Positions 1-5,558 of a stretch of DNA of 5,558 nucleotides are shown here, in pieces (within the stretch, counting starts at the first letter, position 1; each line of letters opens with the position of its first letter). The stretch spans positions 1 through 5,558 of the forward strand of contig CALYSG010000112.1 of the NCBI GenBank assembly GCA_945485605.1, in the 5' to 3' direction. Made by a program: the position numbers and the translations under genes. The notes beneath the pieces are model-generated. The model was not told where the DNA came from. It saw nothing but the letters and a program-made list of their open reading frames with translations, and did not search any database. This DNA comes from an uncultured Clostridia bacterium. GTDB taxonomy: Bacteria > Bacillota > Clostridia > Oscillospirales > CAG-272.

Positions 1-15
1 CCGTTGAGGGGAGTT

Positions 16-80
16 TCGCCGCCTGCGGGCGGCGACCAAAGGCTCTGCCTTTGGAAACCGCAAGCCTTTGAAAAGGCTTG
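16..80. repeat. Block of three consecutive perfect hairpins, likely dispersed intergenic repeat
   Basis: Three perfect inverted repeats follow one another. 16-35 has an 8-bp stem TCGCCGCC/GGCGGCGA with loop TGCG. 36-54 has an 8-bp stem CCAAAGGC/GCCTTTGG with loop TCT. 61-80 has a 9-bp stem CAAGCCTTT/AAAGGCTTG with a 2-nt centre. The second and third share the core AAAGGC/GCCTTT, so they may be related copies. The block lies beyond the stop codon of the peptidase gene and no gene is visible in it. Stacked GC-rich hairpins of this kind resemble the REP-like intergenic repeats of many Clostridia genomes. That it is multi-copy is inference; only one copy is in the window. Confidence 0.6.
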
Positions 81-91
81 ACCTAAACTTC

Positions 92-112
92 AAAAAACGC
101 GAAAGGTTTTTT
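92..112 (-). terminator. Probable intrinsic terminator after the M3 peptidase gene
   Basis: A perfect 7-bp inverted repeat, AAAAAAC/GTTTTTT, encloses a 7-nt loop. Read on the minus strand it starts 15 nt past the peptidase TAA stop (128-130), with an A-run before and a T6 run after the loop. The stem is AT-rich, with a single GC pair, so termination may need help from the stronger hairpins just downstream (61-80, 36-54, 16-35). The symmetry would let it work in both directions. Confidence 0.55.
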
Positions 113-127
113 ATCGTGCCGCCGAAT

Positions 128-1813
128 TTATTTCAGCTCTTCGGCTATTCCGACACACTCATCCGCAAGAGCCTTCAGCGATCCGTCGGCGAAGGGTGAA
201 GGTATTCCGACTCCGGCGAGCAGCTCGGGGAAAGCCTCCGTTCCGCCCTTTTTCGAGAAGCCGACGTACTTTTCGAGCGCGGCGCGGTAGTCCTCTCGCG
301 ACATCTTCAAAAACCAGAGAGCAACGGTCTGTGCAAGACAGTAGTCAATATAATAGAAGGGCGACTCGAAAATGTGCATCTGATACTGCCACCTCGTGCC
401 CTCCTCAAGGTAGGGTATCCCCGTCCAGTCAAGATACGGGCGGTACTTGGCTTCAAGCTCGCGATAAGCCGCCTTGCGTTCTTTTGGAGTGTACTCGGGG
501 TGCGAGTAGGCGATATGCTGGAACTCGTCGACTATGACGCCGTACGGAATGAAGGACAGCGCTGAGCATAGATGCGAATATTTATACTTGTTCGGCTCGG
601 CAAAGAAACGCTCCATACCCTTCCAGCAGAGGAATTCCATACTCATAGAGTGACATTCGGCGGTCTCCATGCCTCCGACGTCGAGCTCCTCGTCGCCGTA
701 ACGGAAGACGTTGTAAGCGGCGTAGGCGTGCCCGAATTCGTGAGTTATAACGTCGATATCTCCCGAGCCCCCGTTAAAGTTCGCGAGGATGAAGGGCTGC
801 TTTTCCTTCGGGAAGCAGGTGCAGTAGCCGCCGCCCCACTTGCCGTCGCGCGAATCGACGTCGAAAGCCTCTGCCTCGCGCATCTCGCGCATAAAATCAC
901 CGATGTCGGGCGACATTTCGTCGTACATCTTCTGAGCCTCGTCGAAAATGCCCGCCTTGTCGAGCATCGGGCGCGGGATCTCGCCCTTGACGTATACTGC
1001 GTCGTCGAAGAAGCTTATCCCGTCGATGCCGAGGTCGCCGGCGATCTCCTTTTTCAGCTTAACAACGCAGGGTACGAGATACTTTCTGACGTTTTCGCGG
1101 AAGCCCGCGACCATCTTTTCGTTGTAATCGACACGTCCCATGCGGTAATATCCGAGCTCCACGAAGTCCTTGTAGCCCATTTTCTTCGCCATGGTGTCGC
1201 GGATCTTCACGAGTCTGTCATAGAAGTCGTCGAGCCGGGGACCGACAGCTCTAAGACCTTCACCGATCGCATGGGCAGCCTTCCTTCTCACCTCGCGGTC
1301 GGAGTCCTCGAGCTTCCCGCGGAGCACCGACAGGGGCATTTTCTGTCCGTCAAAGTCGAAGACGAGCTCAGACATAAACTTACTGTATTCGGTAGAAACG
1401 GCGTTTTCCTTCTGCATATCCTCTATGATCTTCTCGGAGAAGGTCTTTTTCGCCAGCTCGTAGAAGGCAAAGCGGCGCGAGCCGAGTGCCGCCTCGAGCT
1501 CGGTGCGGAAGGGGGAGGCGAGCATGATCTCGCCGTATTCGGTCATAAGCTGTGAGAAGAGCGGGCCGTTTTCGTCGTAGTAGGCGACCTCGCCCTGATA
1601 AAATTCACTGCGCGTGTCAAGGGTGAAGCGGCAATTCGACAGCGACGCCGCCTCCGTAAAATTTCTCCATTCGTCGAGGAACGTCTTCCTTGCGGCTATG
1701 ACTTCGTCTGCCGATGCCGCGGAGGCGACCGCCGCCTTGAATGAGCCGAAAGCCGATCTGCCTTCTTCTATCGTGTAACGTTTGTAGGGTATCTCGGAAA
1801 CCTTCATTACCAT
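128..1813 (-). CDS. M3 family oligoendopeptidase (PepF/thimet-like zinc metallopeptidase)
   Basis: Cytoplasmic zinc endopeptidase that cleaves short oligopeptides, probably in intracellular peptide turnover. Numbered from the 1813 start, the zinc-binding HEFGH motif is at about residues 358-362, and the third ligand is probably Glu386 in AECHS. Near the C-terminus, His480 and the SPFYYIDY stretch (about 484-491) match the substrate-binding His/Tyr region of M3 enzymes. The mostly helical N-terminal half precedes this core. At 561 aa the length fits the shorter M3 subgroup that is not classical PepF. No signal peptide or membrane segment is seen. An in-frame ATG at 1831 would add six residues (567 aa). 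I prefer 1813 because AAAGGA lies 9 nt upstream, whereas the predicted transcript start (about 1843) leaves only about 12 nt before 1831. The gene has its own promoter, so it is probably not part of the upstream sugar operon. No frameshift is seen and the catalytic residues are intact. Confidence 0.95.
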   Translation of the reverse strand: MVMKVSEIPYKRYTIEEGRSAFGSFKAAVASAASADEVIAARKTFLDEWRNFTEAASLSNCRFTLDTRSEFYQGEVAYYDENGPLFSQLMTEYGEIMLASPFRTELEAALGSRRFAFYELAKKTFSEKIIEDMQKENAVSTEYSKFMSELVFDFDGQKMPLSVLRGKLEDSDREVRRKAAHAIGEGLRAVGPRLDDFYDRLVKIRDTMAKKMGYKDFVELGYYRMGRVDYNEKMVAGFRENVRKYLVPCVVKLKKEIAGDLGIDGISFFDDAVYVKGEIPRPMLDKAGIFDEAQKMYDEMSPDIGDFMREMREAEAFDVDSRDGKWGGGYCTCFPKEKQPFILANFNGGSGDIDVITHEFGHAYAAYNVFRYGDEELDVGGMETAECHSMSMEFLCWKGMERFFAEPNKYKYSHLCSALSFIPYGVIVDEFQHIAYSHPEYTPKERKAAYRELEAKYRPYLDWTGIPYLEEGTRWQYQMHIFESPFYYIDYCLAQTVALWFLKMSREDYRAALEKYVGFSKKGGTEAFPELLAGVGIPSPFADGSLKALADECVGIAEELK

Positions 1814-1822
1814 ATAAGTTTT

Positions 1823-1828
1823 TCCTTT
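1823..1828 (-). promoter_or_regulatory. Ribosome binding site deciding the M3 peptidase start
   Basis: AAAGGA on the minus strand, 9 nt before the ATG at 1811-1813. The upstream in-frame ATG (1829-1831) has only a weak AGAG before it and sits very close to the predicted transcript start. This site therefore favours the shorter protein. Confidence 0.6.
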
Positions 1829-1849
1829 CATGTGTTTTTCTCTGTTTTT

Positions 1850-1878
1850 ATTATATCACATGGGCGGCGGTATGTAAA
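1850..1878 (-). promoter_or_regulatory. Sigma-A-type promoter of the M3 peptidase gene
   Basis: On the minus strand: -35 TTTACA (1873-1878, 5 of 6 to consensus), a 17-nt spacer, and a perfect -10 TATAAT (1850-1855) extended by TG one base upstream (TGATATAAT). Transcription should begin near 1843. The -35 shares two bases with the foot of the hairpin at 1877-1900, so the end of the upstream operon and this promoter are packed together. Box quality and spacing suggest strong, probably constitutive expression. Confidence 0.85.
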
Positions 1879-1900
1879 GACCTCACGGAAGAGAGGTCTT
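1877..1900 (-). terminator. Hairpin, likely terminator of the upstream three-gene operon
   Basis: A perfect 8-bp inverted repeat AAGACCTC/GAGGTCTT with an 8-nt loop. On the minus strand it ends in GTCTTTAC, a short, imperfect U-tract. It is the second strong hairpin after the oxidoreductase gene and the one nearest to a canonical intrinsic terminator. It abuts the next gene's -35 box. Confidence 0.5.
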
Positions 1901-1906
1901 ATAACG

Positions 1907-1948
1907 CTTTTCGGGAGGAGCTCCGTTAAGGGCGCTCCTCCCGAAAAG
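1907..1948 (-). terminator. Long 15-bp hairpin downstream of the oxidoreductase gene
   Basis: A perfect 15-bp stem pairs CTTTTCGGGAGGAGC (1907-1921) with its complement at 1934-1948 around a 12-nt loop. It begins 16 nt after the operon's last stop codon when read on the minus strand. No U-tract follows it on either strand, since the T-run is on the 5' arm and the A-run on the 3' arm. It may therefore protect the 3' end of the mRNA or help the next hairpin terminate, rather than be a textbook terminator. Confidence 0.5.
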
Positions 1949-1964
1949 AATATTTCCGGTCTTT

Positions 1965-3149
1965 TCAGACCTCGGGAACGTTTATCTCGACCTCTCTGCC
2001 GGTCTCGGCGGATCTCGCGATACCGTCGATGATCGCCTGATTGTAGACGATCTGGCTCGTCGGGACGGGTGCCGCCGTGCCGTTCTTGCAGGCATCGAGG
2101 GAGGTCCTTATCTTCTTCTCGAAGAGTCCTACCTTGCTCTTGTTCTCTATGATCGGGACGACGGTCTGCGTCTGCTGACCGCATACCTCGTGATATATCG
2201 TCATGGGTCCGCCGACCGTGCCGTTCCAGCACTCGGTCGAGGGGATGCGAAGTCCGCCCTTCGTGCCGAGGATTATGGTGTCTCCCGGGGTATCCATATT
2301 CATAGCCCACGAGATGCGGAAGTCAAGGATTATGTCGCCCTCAAGCCTTATAAACGCCGCCGCAAAGTCGTCGACGCCGAAGAGCTTCGAGTATTTTTCG
2401 CCCTTTCCCACCGCGTAGCCGCTGTATTTCGGATCGGTGCCGAAGTACGCCGACTTATAGCCGGAGACGGTCAGGGGCTTCGGGTAGCCTATCGCATTGA
2501 GGACCATATCGAGAGAGTAGCATCCGATGTCTCCGAGAGCGCCGATGCCCGCGGTGTCCTTCTCGATGAAGGTCGAGCCGTGAGGCGTCGGGATGCCGCG
2601 GCGTCTGCCGCCGCCGGTCTGTATGTAGTAGATCTTTCCGAGCTCTCCCGACTCGACGATCTTCTTTATCATCTTCATATTGTCGTCAAGTCTCGGCTGG
2701 AAGCCTATCGAGAGGACCTTGCCGGTCTTTTTCTCTACCTTCATTACCTCGATCGCTTCCTCGAGGGTGACCGTGAAGGGCTTCTCGAGCAGTACGTTGA
2801 CTCCCGCTTCCATCGCGTGAATGGCGCAGGGCGCGTGCTGGCAGTTGTAGGTGCAGATCGAGACCGCGTCAAGCTGCAGTGACTTGTCGGCGAGCATCTC
2901 CTCGTCGTTTGCGTAGTCGGTCTTGACGTTTTCTACACCGTATTTTTCGAAGAAGGCCTTTGCCTTTCCGGGGATGAGGTCACAGCCCGCGACGATCTCC
3001 ACGTCGGGCTGGGCAAGGTAAGCCTTGATGTGCGAGCCCGCGATCCAGCCGGTGCCTATGATGGCGACGCGCATCTTTTTGCCCGCGTCGACCGTCGAGG
3101 TTTCCTCTGATGTGAAGGTATTGAGACCTTCCATTGATTTATCAGCCAT
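1965..3149 (-). CDS. Gfo/Idh/MocA family NAD(P)-dependent oxidoreductase
   Basis: Predicted cytoplasmic dehydrogenase that oxidises or reduces a hydroxyl or keto group on a sugar, inositol, sugar acid or glycoside; the exact substrate cannot be read from sequence. The N-terminal Rossmann fold starts after a polar extension of about 25 residues, with the dinucleotide-binding motif IGTGWIAG at about 31-38. The family hallmark EKP (122-124) carries the catalytic-site lysine. The C-terminal alpha/beta domain contains GDIGCYSLD (206-214), where Tyr211 stands where many relatives have His. At 394 aa the length is normal for the family. The start is supported by GGAGGA at 3157-3162, 7 nt upstream of the ATG; the internal Met26 at the Rossmann strand has no such site. 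It is the last gene of the operon, 19 bp after the lipoprotein gene. Partnership with the TIM-barrel protein suggests a keto-sugar pathway (inference). Confidence 0.93.
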   Translation of the reverse strand: MADKSMEGLNTFTSEETSTVDAGKKMRVAIIGTGWIAGSHIKAYLAQPDVEIVAGCDLIPGKAKAFFEKYGVENVKTDYANDEEMLADKSLQLDAVSICTYNCQHAPCAIHAMEAGVNVLLEKPFTVTLEEAIEVMKVEKKTGKVLSIGFQPRLDDNMKMIKKIVESGELGKIYYIQTGGGRRRGIPTPHGSTFIEKDTAGIGALGDIGCYSLDMVLNAIGYPKPLTVSGYKSAYFGTDPKYSGYAVGKGEKYSKLFGVDDFAAAFIRLEGDIILDFRISWAMNMDTPGDTIILGTKGGLRIPSTECWNGTVGGPMTIYHEVCGQQTQTVVPIIENKSKVGLFEKKIRTSLDACKNGTAAPVPTSQIVYNQAIIDGIARSAETGREVEINVPEV

Positions 3150-3168
3150 TGATATATCCTCCGTATAA

Positions 3169-4596
3169 TTATTGATAATTTTTATTTGCGACGCGGACCT
3201 TGTAAAATCCGCCGTCTGTCGATTTGAGCTTTACCGCGCCGAAGGTGTCGCCGAACCGTACGTAAAGAGAAGCAGATGCCGAGGTCCAGTCTCTGAACGC
3301 CTTGTCGGGTGAGATAGTCAGGACGCTTCCGTCGTCAAAGTTGCCGACTGCCTTGATGCTCTTCTTGTTTATATCGGAATTCCCCGCATAATCGGTGAAG
3401 AACTTCTTTTGCGATTTTGAGTACTGATATACCGCCGAGCTTGTGGATATCCACAGTCTGTCGGTATCTCCGTATACCGGCTGAAGGTCGTGCGCTCCGC
3501 TCGTAGGTATCGTTGCGGCGAGCTCGGGGACCTCCGTCGCGACGGGCGCACCGTCATTGCCGAGGCTGACCTTGTATGCCTTCAGCTGATTTTTACCGAT
3601 CGCCCAGAGCACATCGTTCTGCGGATCGTAGAGCAGTCCGTGCGAGTCGGGAAAGTCGATCGCCGTCATCTCTGAATTGCCCGACTTTATGTTGAAGAAT
3701 CTCACCTGCGCGCCCGTGCTCGCCGCAACGGCAAGGACTCCGCAGGGCATTATTTCTGCGGCGTGAGGATTCTGCGCCGTCTGATTCGTCGAGAAGATAT
3801 CATTGCCGGTCTCGTAGTCGATGATACGTGCGCTCGAGAATCCGTAAGCGGCAAGGAGCACCGTCTTTCCCTCATATTCGCGAAGGCGCGTGTCGGCGAT
3901 GTTATATTCCGAGAAGATGAAGATCTTCAGCGCATTTGCCGAGCTTATGTCGGTAAAGACCGATACGTCGTAGACGGCGACCTGCGACAGCTTCTGGTCG
4001 GCGGCAAGGATCAGATATGGCTTTATGCTGTCGTCCTTGCCCTTAAGGTAACCGCCGGGGATCTCGACGGTGAATTTGCCTTCGCCGTCCTGCTTCAGAA
4101 GGGTAAGAAAGACCTTGCAGGCGGCGGCGATCGCCTTGTCCGAGCCGCCGAGAAGGACTATCTTTGCCTCCGCGTTGAAGATGACGTATTCGGAGGGCTC
4201 GAGCGAAAGTCCCGATACCCGGCTCTCTCCGCGGTTCGTCTCACCGATGAGGATCTCACGCTTTTCGTGGATCTCGCCCTTGTCGGGGTCGACTCCGCCT
4301 TCAAGCCAGTCATCGGTCACTCCCGCGTATCCGCCGTAGCTTGCATTAAGAGAATTGCAAAGCTCGGCGGTCGCCTGCTTTACTATTCCGGAAGCCTTCA
4401 TTGATCTGACGACGGCGTAATCCGATACGTAGACCTTCGGCGTTTCGGGCGCGGTAGTGTTTTCGTCGGCGGGAAGGCTCTCGCTGTCAGAGTCGGTGCT
4501 TTTTCCGTCCCCGGTGAGATCTCCCGTGCCGCATGAGGTGAAGATCATGAGCATTGCCGAAAGAAAGGCGATCAACGCGACGAATGATCTTTTCAT
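3169..4596 (-). CDS. Surface lipoprotein with GH67-N-like domain and predicted beta-propeller (DUF6528-like)
   Basis: Predicted membrane-anchored extracellular lipoprotein of 475 aa; function not established. A signal peptide (basic MKR, hydrophobic 5-19) ends in the lipobox IFTSC with lipidated Cys22. A D/S/E/T-rich linker covers about 23-52. Residues about 55-182 resemble the N-terminal domain of alpha-glucuronidases and related accessory domains, with REILIGETNR at 113-122 and a KIVLLGGSD segment near 145-153. From about 193 onward, repeated short beta-strand units suggest a propeller. Blade-like pieces include NPHAAEIMP, DSHGLLYDP and GAHDLQPV, then DRLWISTSSAVYQY. The propeller part recalls DUF6528 proteins, from memory and unsearched. 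His278, His319 and His369 occupy similar blade positions and could line a pocket. The start overlaps no gene but has a poor ribosome site: AAGG lies only 1 nt before the ATG, and the upstream stop is 3 bp away, so coupling to the isomerase is likely. Polysaccharide or glycoside binding or cleavage is a guess. Confidence 0.85.
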   Translation of the reverse strand: MKRSFVALIAFLSAMLMIFTSCGTGDLTGDGKSTDSDSESLPADENTTAPETPKVYVSDYAVVRSMKASGIVKQATAELCNSLNASYGGYAGVTDDWLEGGVDPDKGEIHEKREILIGETNRGESRVSGLSLEPSEYVIFNAEAKIVLLGGSDKAIAAACKVFLTLLKQDGEGKFTVEIPGGYLKGKDDSIKPYLILAADQKLSQVAVYDVSVFTDISSANALKIFIFSEYNIADTRLREYEGKTVLLAAYGFSSARIIDYETGNDIFSTNQTAQNPHAAEIMPCGVLAVAASTGAQVRFFNIKSGNSEMTAIDFPDSHGLLYDPQNDVLWAIGKNQLKAYKVSLGNDGAPVATEVPELAATIPTSGAHDLQPVYGDTDRLWISTSSAVYQYSKSQKKFFTDYAGNSDINKKSIKAVGNFDDGSVLTISPDKAFRDWTSASASLYVRFGDTFGAVKLKSTDGGFYKVRVANKNYQ

Positions 4597-4599
4597 ACC

Positions 4600-5415
4600 T
4601 TATTTATTTATCGTCCTGAGGTAGTCGATGCTCGCCTTCGCACACTCCATCGGAGTAAGGCCGAGGCTCGGCTTATCCTGCTCTACGACGACCCATTCGG
4701 TTCCGGCTTCCTTCGCCGCCTCAAGGATCGGCGCAAAGTCCTGAAGTCCCTTTCCGAGCGGGCGGAACTCAAATCCGTCGGGGCGGACGGGCTTCTGAGC
4801 CTCAAGTCCGATCAGCTCATACATATTGTCGGATTTTTCACCGTAGAAGTCCTTGAGGTGCACAACGGGTGCGCGCCCCGAGTATTTCTTTATGTAGGCA
4901 GCGGGCTCTTCGCCGCCGACCTTTACCCAGCAGACGTCGAGCTCTGTTTTGAGCAGGTCAGCCGGGACGGTCTCGTAGAGAGTGTCGAGTCCGTACTTAC
5001 CGCCGAGCTTTATGAATTCGAAGTCGTGGTTGTGGTAAAGAAGCGTCATACCGAGTCTGTTCGCGACCTCGCCGAGCATGGCGATGTTTTTCATGACCTC
5101 GGGGAATTTATCCGTACCGGGTCTCAGATCGTCGTTGAGGTAAGGAACCGCGACGTATTTGCAACCGATCGCGGCGTATGTGCCGAGAACGCCTTCGGGA
5201 TCCTTCACCATATCAAGGTAAGGAACGTGAGCCGAGACCGGAACGAGCCCGAGCTCTTCGCACATAGTCTTTACTTCGTCAGCGGTATGTCCGTAGAGTC
5301 CGGCGAACTCAACGCCGTCATATCCCATCTCTTTGAGCTTTGCAAGAGTGGCGCGAAGGTCTGCCTTTGCCTCCTCGCGAACCGAATAAACCTGAATTGC
5401 TGTCGGGAATGCCAT
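4600..5415 (-). CDS. Sugar phosphate isomerase/epimerase family TIM-barrel protein (xylose isomerase-like)
   Basis: Predicted cytoplasmic metal-dependent TIM-barrel enzyme (271 aa, usual family length) of the AP-endonuclease-2/xylose-isomerase-like superfamily (COG1082 type). It would isomerise, epimerise or carry out elimination on a sugar or keto-sugar. Motifs in barrel order: IQVYSVREE (7-15), GYDGVEFAG (31-39), SAHVP (61-65), YHNHDFEF (127-134), ELDVCWVKVGG (158-168), HLKDF (186-190), the LGKG loop (220-223) and VVVEQD (242-247). Probable metal or catalytic residues are Glu133, Glu158/Asp160, His186 and Glu245, by family pattern. The ATG has an excellent site, GGAGGT at 5422-5427, 6 nt upstream. 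It is the first gene of the operon, and its stop lies 3 bp before the lipoprotein start. Relatives with the same motifs include hydroxypyruvate isomerase, inosose enzymes and 3-keto-glycoside enzymes, so the substrate stays open. Confidence 0.92.
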   Translation of the reverse strand: MAFPTAIQVYSVREEAKADLRATLAKLKEMGYDGVEFAGLYGHTADEVKTMCEELGLVPVSAHVPYLDMVKDPEGVLGTYAAIGCKYVAVPYLNDDLRPGTDKFPEVMKNIAMLGEVANRLGMTLLYHNHDFEFIKLGGKYGLDTLYETVPADLLKTELDVCWVKVGGEEPAAYIKKYSGRAPVVHLKDFYGEKSDNMYELIGLEAQKPVRPDGFEFRPLGKGLQDFAPILEAAKEAGTEWVVVEQDKPSLGLTPMECAKASIDYLRTINK

Positions 5416-5447
5416 AAGAATACCTCCATATAAACATGATTAAGTAA

Positions 5448-5476
5448 ATTATACCATACCCGCGCCGTGAATTCAA
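5448..5476 (-). promoter_or_regulatory. Sigma-A-type promoter of the three-gene sugar operon
   Basis: On the minus strand: -35 TTGAAT (5471-5476, 4 of 6), a 17-nt spacer, and a perfect -10 TATAAT (5448-5453) with extended TG (TGGTATAAT). Transcription should start near 5441, giving a leader of about 26 nt that contains the GGAGGT site. The leader is too short for a riboswitch, so any control is likely at transcription initiation. Confidence 0.85.
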
Positions 5477-5490
5477 TAGTAACTGTTGAA
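5472..5490. promoter_or_regulatory. Candidate operator: 19-bp near-palindrome over the -35 box
   Basis: TTCAATAGTAACTGTTGAA has two 9-nt arms around a central A. Eight of nine positions are complementary; the mismatch is at 5477/5485. It overlaps five of six bases of the -35 box, where a bound repressor would block RNA polymerase. The GT-A-AC centre is loosely like GntR-family operators, but the family cannot be assigned and no regulator gene is in the window. Confidence 0.5.
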
Positions 5491-5502
5491 ATTTTATAAA
5501 AT
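5491..5502. other. 12-bp perfect AT palindrome upstream of the operon promoter
   Basis: ATTTTATAAAAT is fully self-complementary and lies directly next to the operator candidate, centred about 55 bp upstream of the predicted transcript start. It could act as an UP-element-like AT tract or a second protein site. It could also be chance in AT-rich sequence. From 5503 to the window end I see no convincing gene, RNA or repeat. Confidence 0.3.
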
Positions 5503-5558
5503 GCGTCGGACGGGCAGTGACCTGTTGTCCTACCTGCCTATGTCCTCGTGCACCGAAC

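Noticed and set aside
572..1555. Long open plus-strand frame opposite the M3 peptidase gene
   Set aside because: It lies wholly antisense to a gene with intact catalytic motifs, its translation shows no recognisable domain, and GC-rich codon use on the opposite strand readily leaves such frames open.
1828..2310. Minus-strand frame overlapping the 3' end of the oxidoreductase gene
   Set aside because: Very arginine-rich translation in a different frame of the same strand, crossing the terminator hairpins and the peptidase promoter; not a plausible protein.
2190..2882. Open plus-strand frame opposite the oxidoreductase gene
   Set aside because: Antisense shadow of a clear Gfo/Idh/MocA gene, with arginine/valine-rich low-information translation and no ribosome site.
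3167..3180. AT-only inverted repeat AATTAT/ATAATT in the gap between the lipoprotein and oxidoreductase genes
   Set aside because: Too weak a stem to act as a terminator or processing site; probably low-complexity spacer sequence around a stop codon.
3763..4404. Open plus-strand frame opposite the lipoprotein gene
   Set aside because: No promoter or ribosome site and no recognisable motif; the minus-strand frame has a signal peptide and lipobox.
5513..5538. Inverted repeat GGCAG/CTGCC upstream of the operon
   Set aside because: Only 5 bp with a 16-nt loop that has no further pairing; expected by chance.
5501..5558. Possible start of a divergent plus-strand gene at the ATG of 5501
   Set aside because: No ribosome site precedes it, the ATG sits inside an AT palindrome, and only 19 codons are visible, so it cannot be told from chance.

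Overview
The window looks like chromosomal DNA of an anaerobic Clostridia-type Bacillota, probably gut-associated. The genes are moderately GC-rich. The gaps between them are AT-rich and carry consensus-like sigma-A promoters with extended -10 boxes. Two starts have strong GGAGG-type ribosome binding sites, and one gene encodes a Gram-positive-style lipoprotein. The taxonomic call is inference; there is no rRNA or marker gene here.

All four genes lie on the minus strand, so transcription runs from high to low coordinates. Positions 5416-5558 hold a well-formed promoter (-35 at 5471-5476, -10 at 5448-5453) with a 19-bp near-palindrome over its -35, a good operator candidate. It drives a tight three-gene operon: a sugar phosphate isomerase/epimerase-like TIM-barrel protein (4600-5415), a surface lipoprotein with a predicted beta-propeller (3169-4596), and a Gfo/Idh/MocA NAD(P)-dependent oxidoreductase (1965-3149). 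The gaps between these genes are 3 bp and 19 bp. The two cytoplasmic enzyme families often occur together in routes that oxidise a sugar or glycoside to a keto intermediate and then isomerise or cleave it. The lipoprotein would meet substrate outside the cell. No transporter, regulator or glycoside hydrolase is in the window, so the substrate cannot be named.

The gap at 1832-1964 ends the operon with several hairpins and holds a separate strong promoter for an M3-family oligoendopeptidase (128-1813), a housekeeping-type cytoplasmic zinc peptidase not obviously linked to the operon. Downstream of it, positions 1-127 hold four hairpins in a row: a probable terminator, then a composite hairpin block that looks like a dispersed intergenic repeat.

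The best candidate for something undescribed is the lipoprotein and its operon. It joins an alpha-glucuronidase-N-terminal-like domain to a propeller with three similarly placed histidines, and is co-transcribed with an epimerase and an oxidoreductase.
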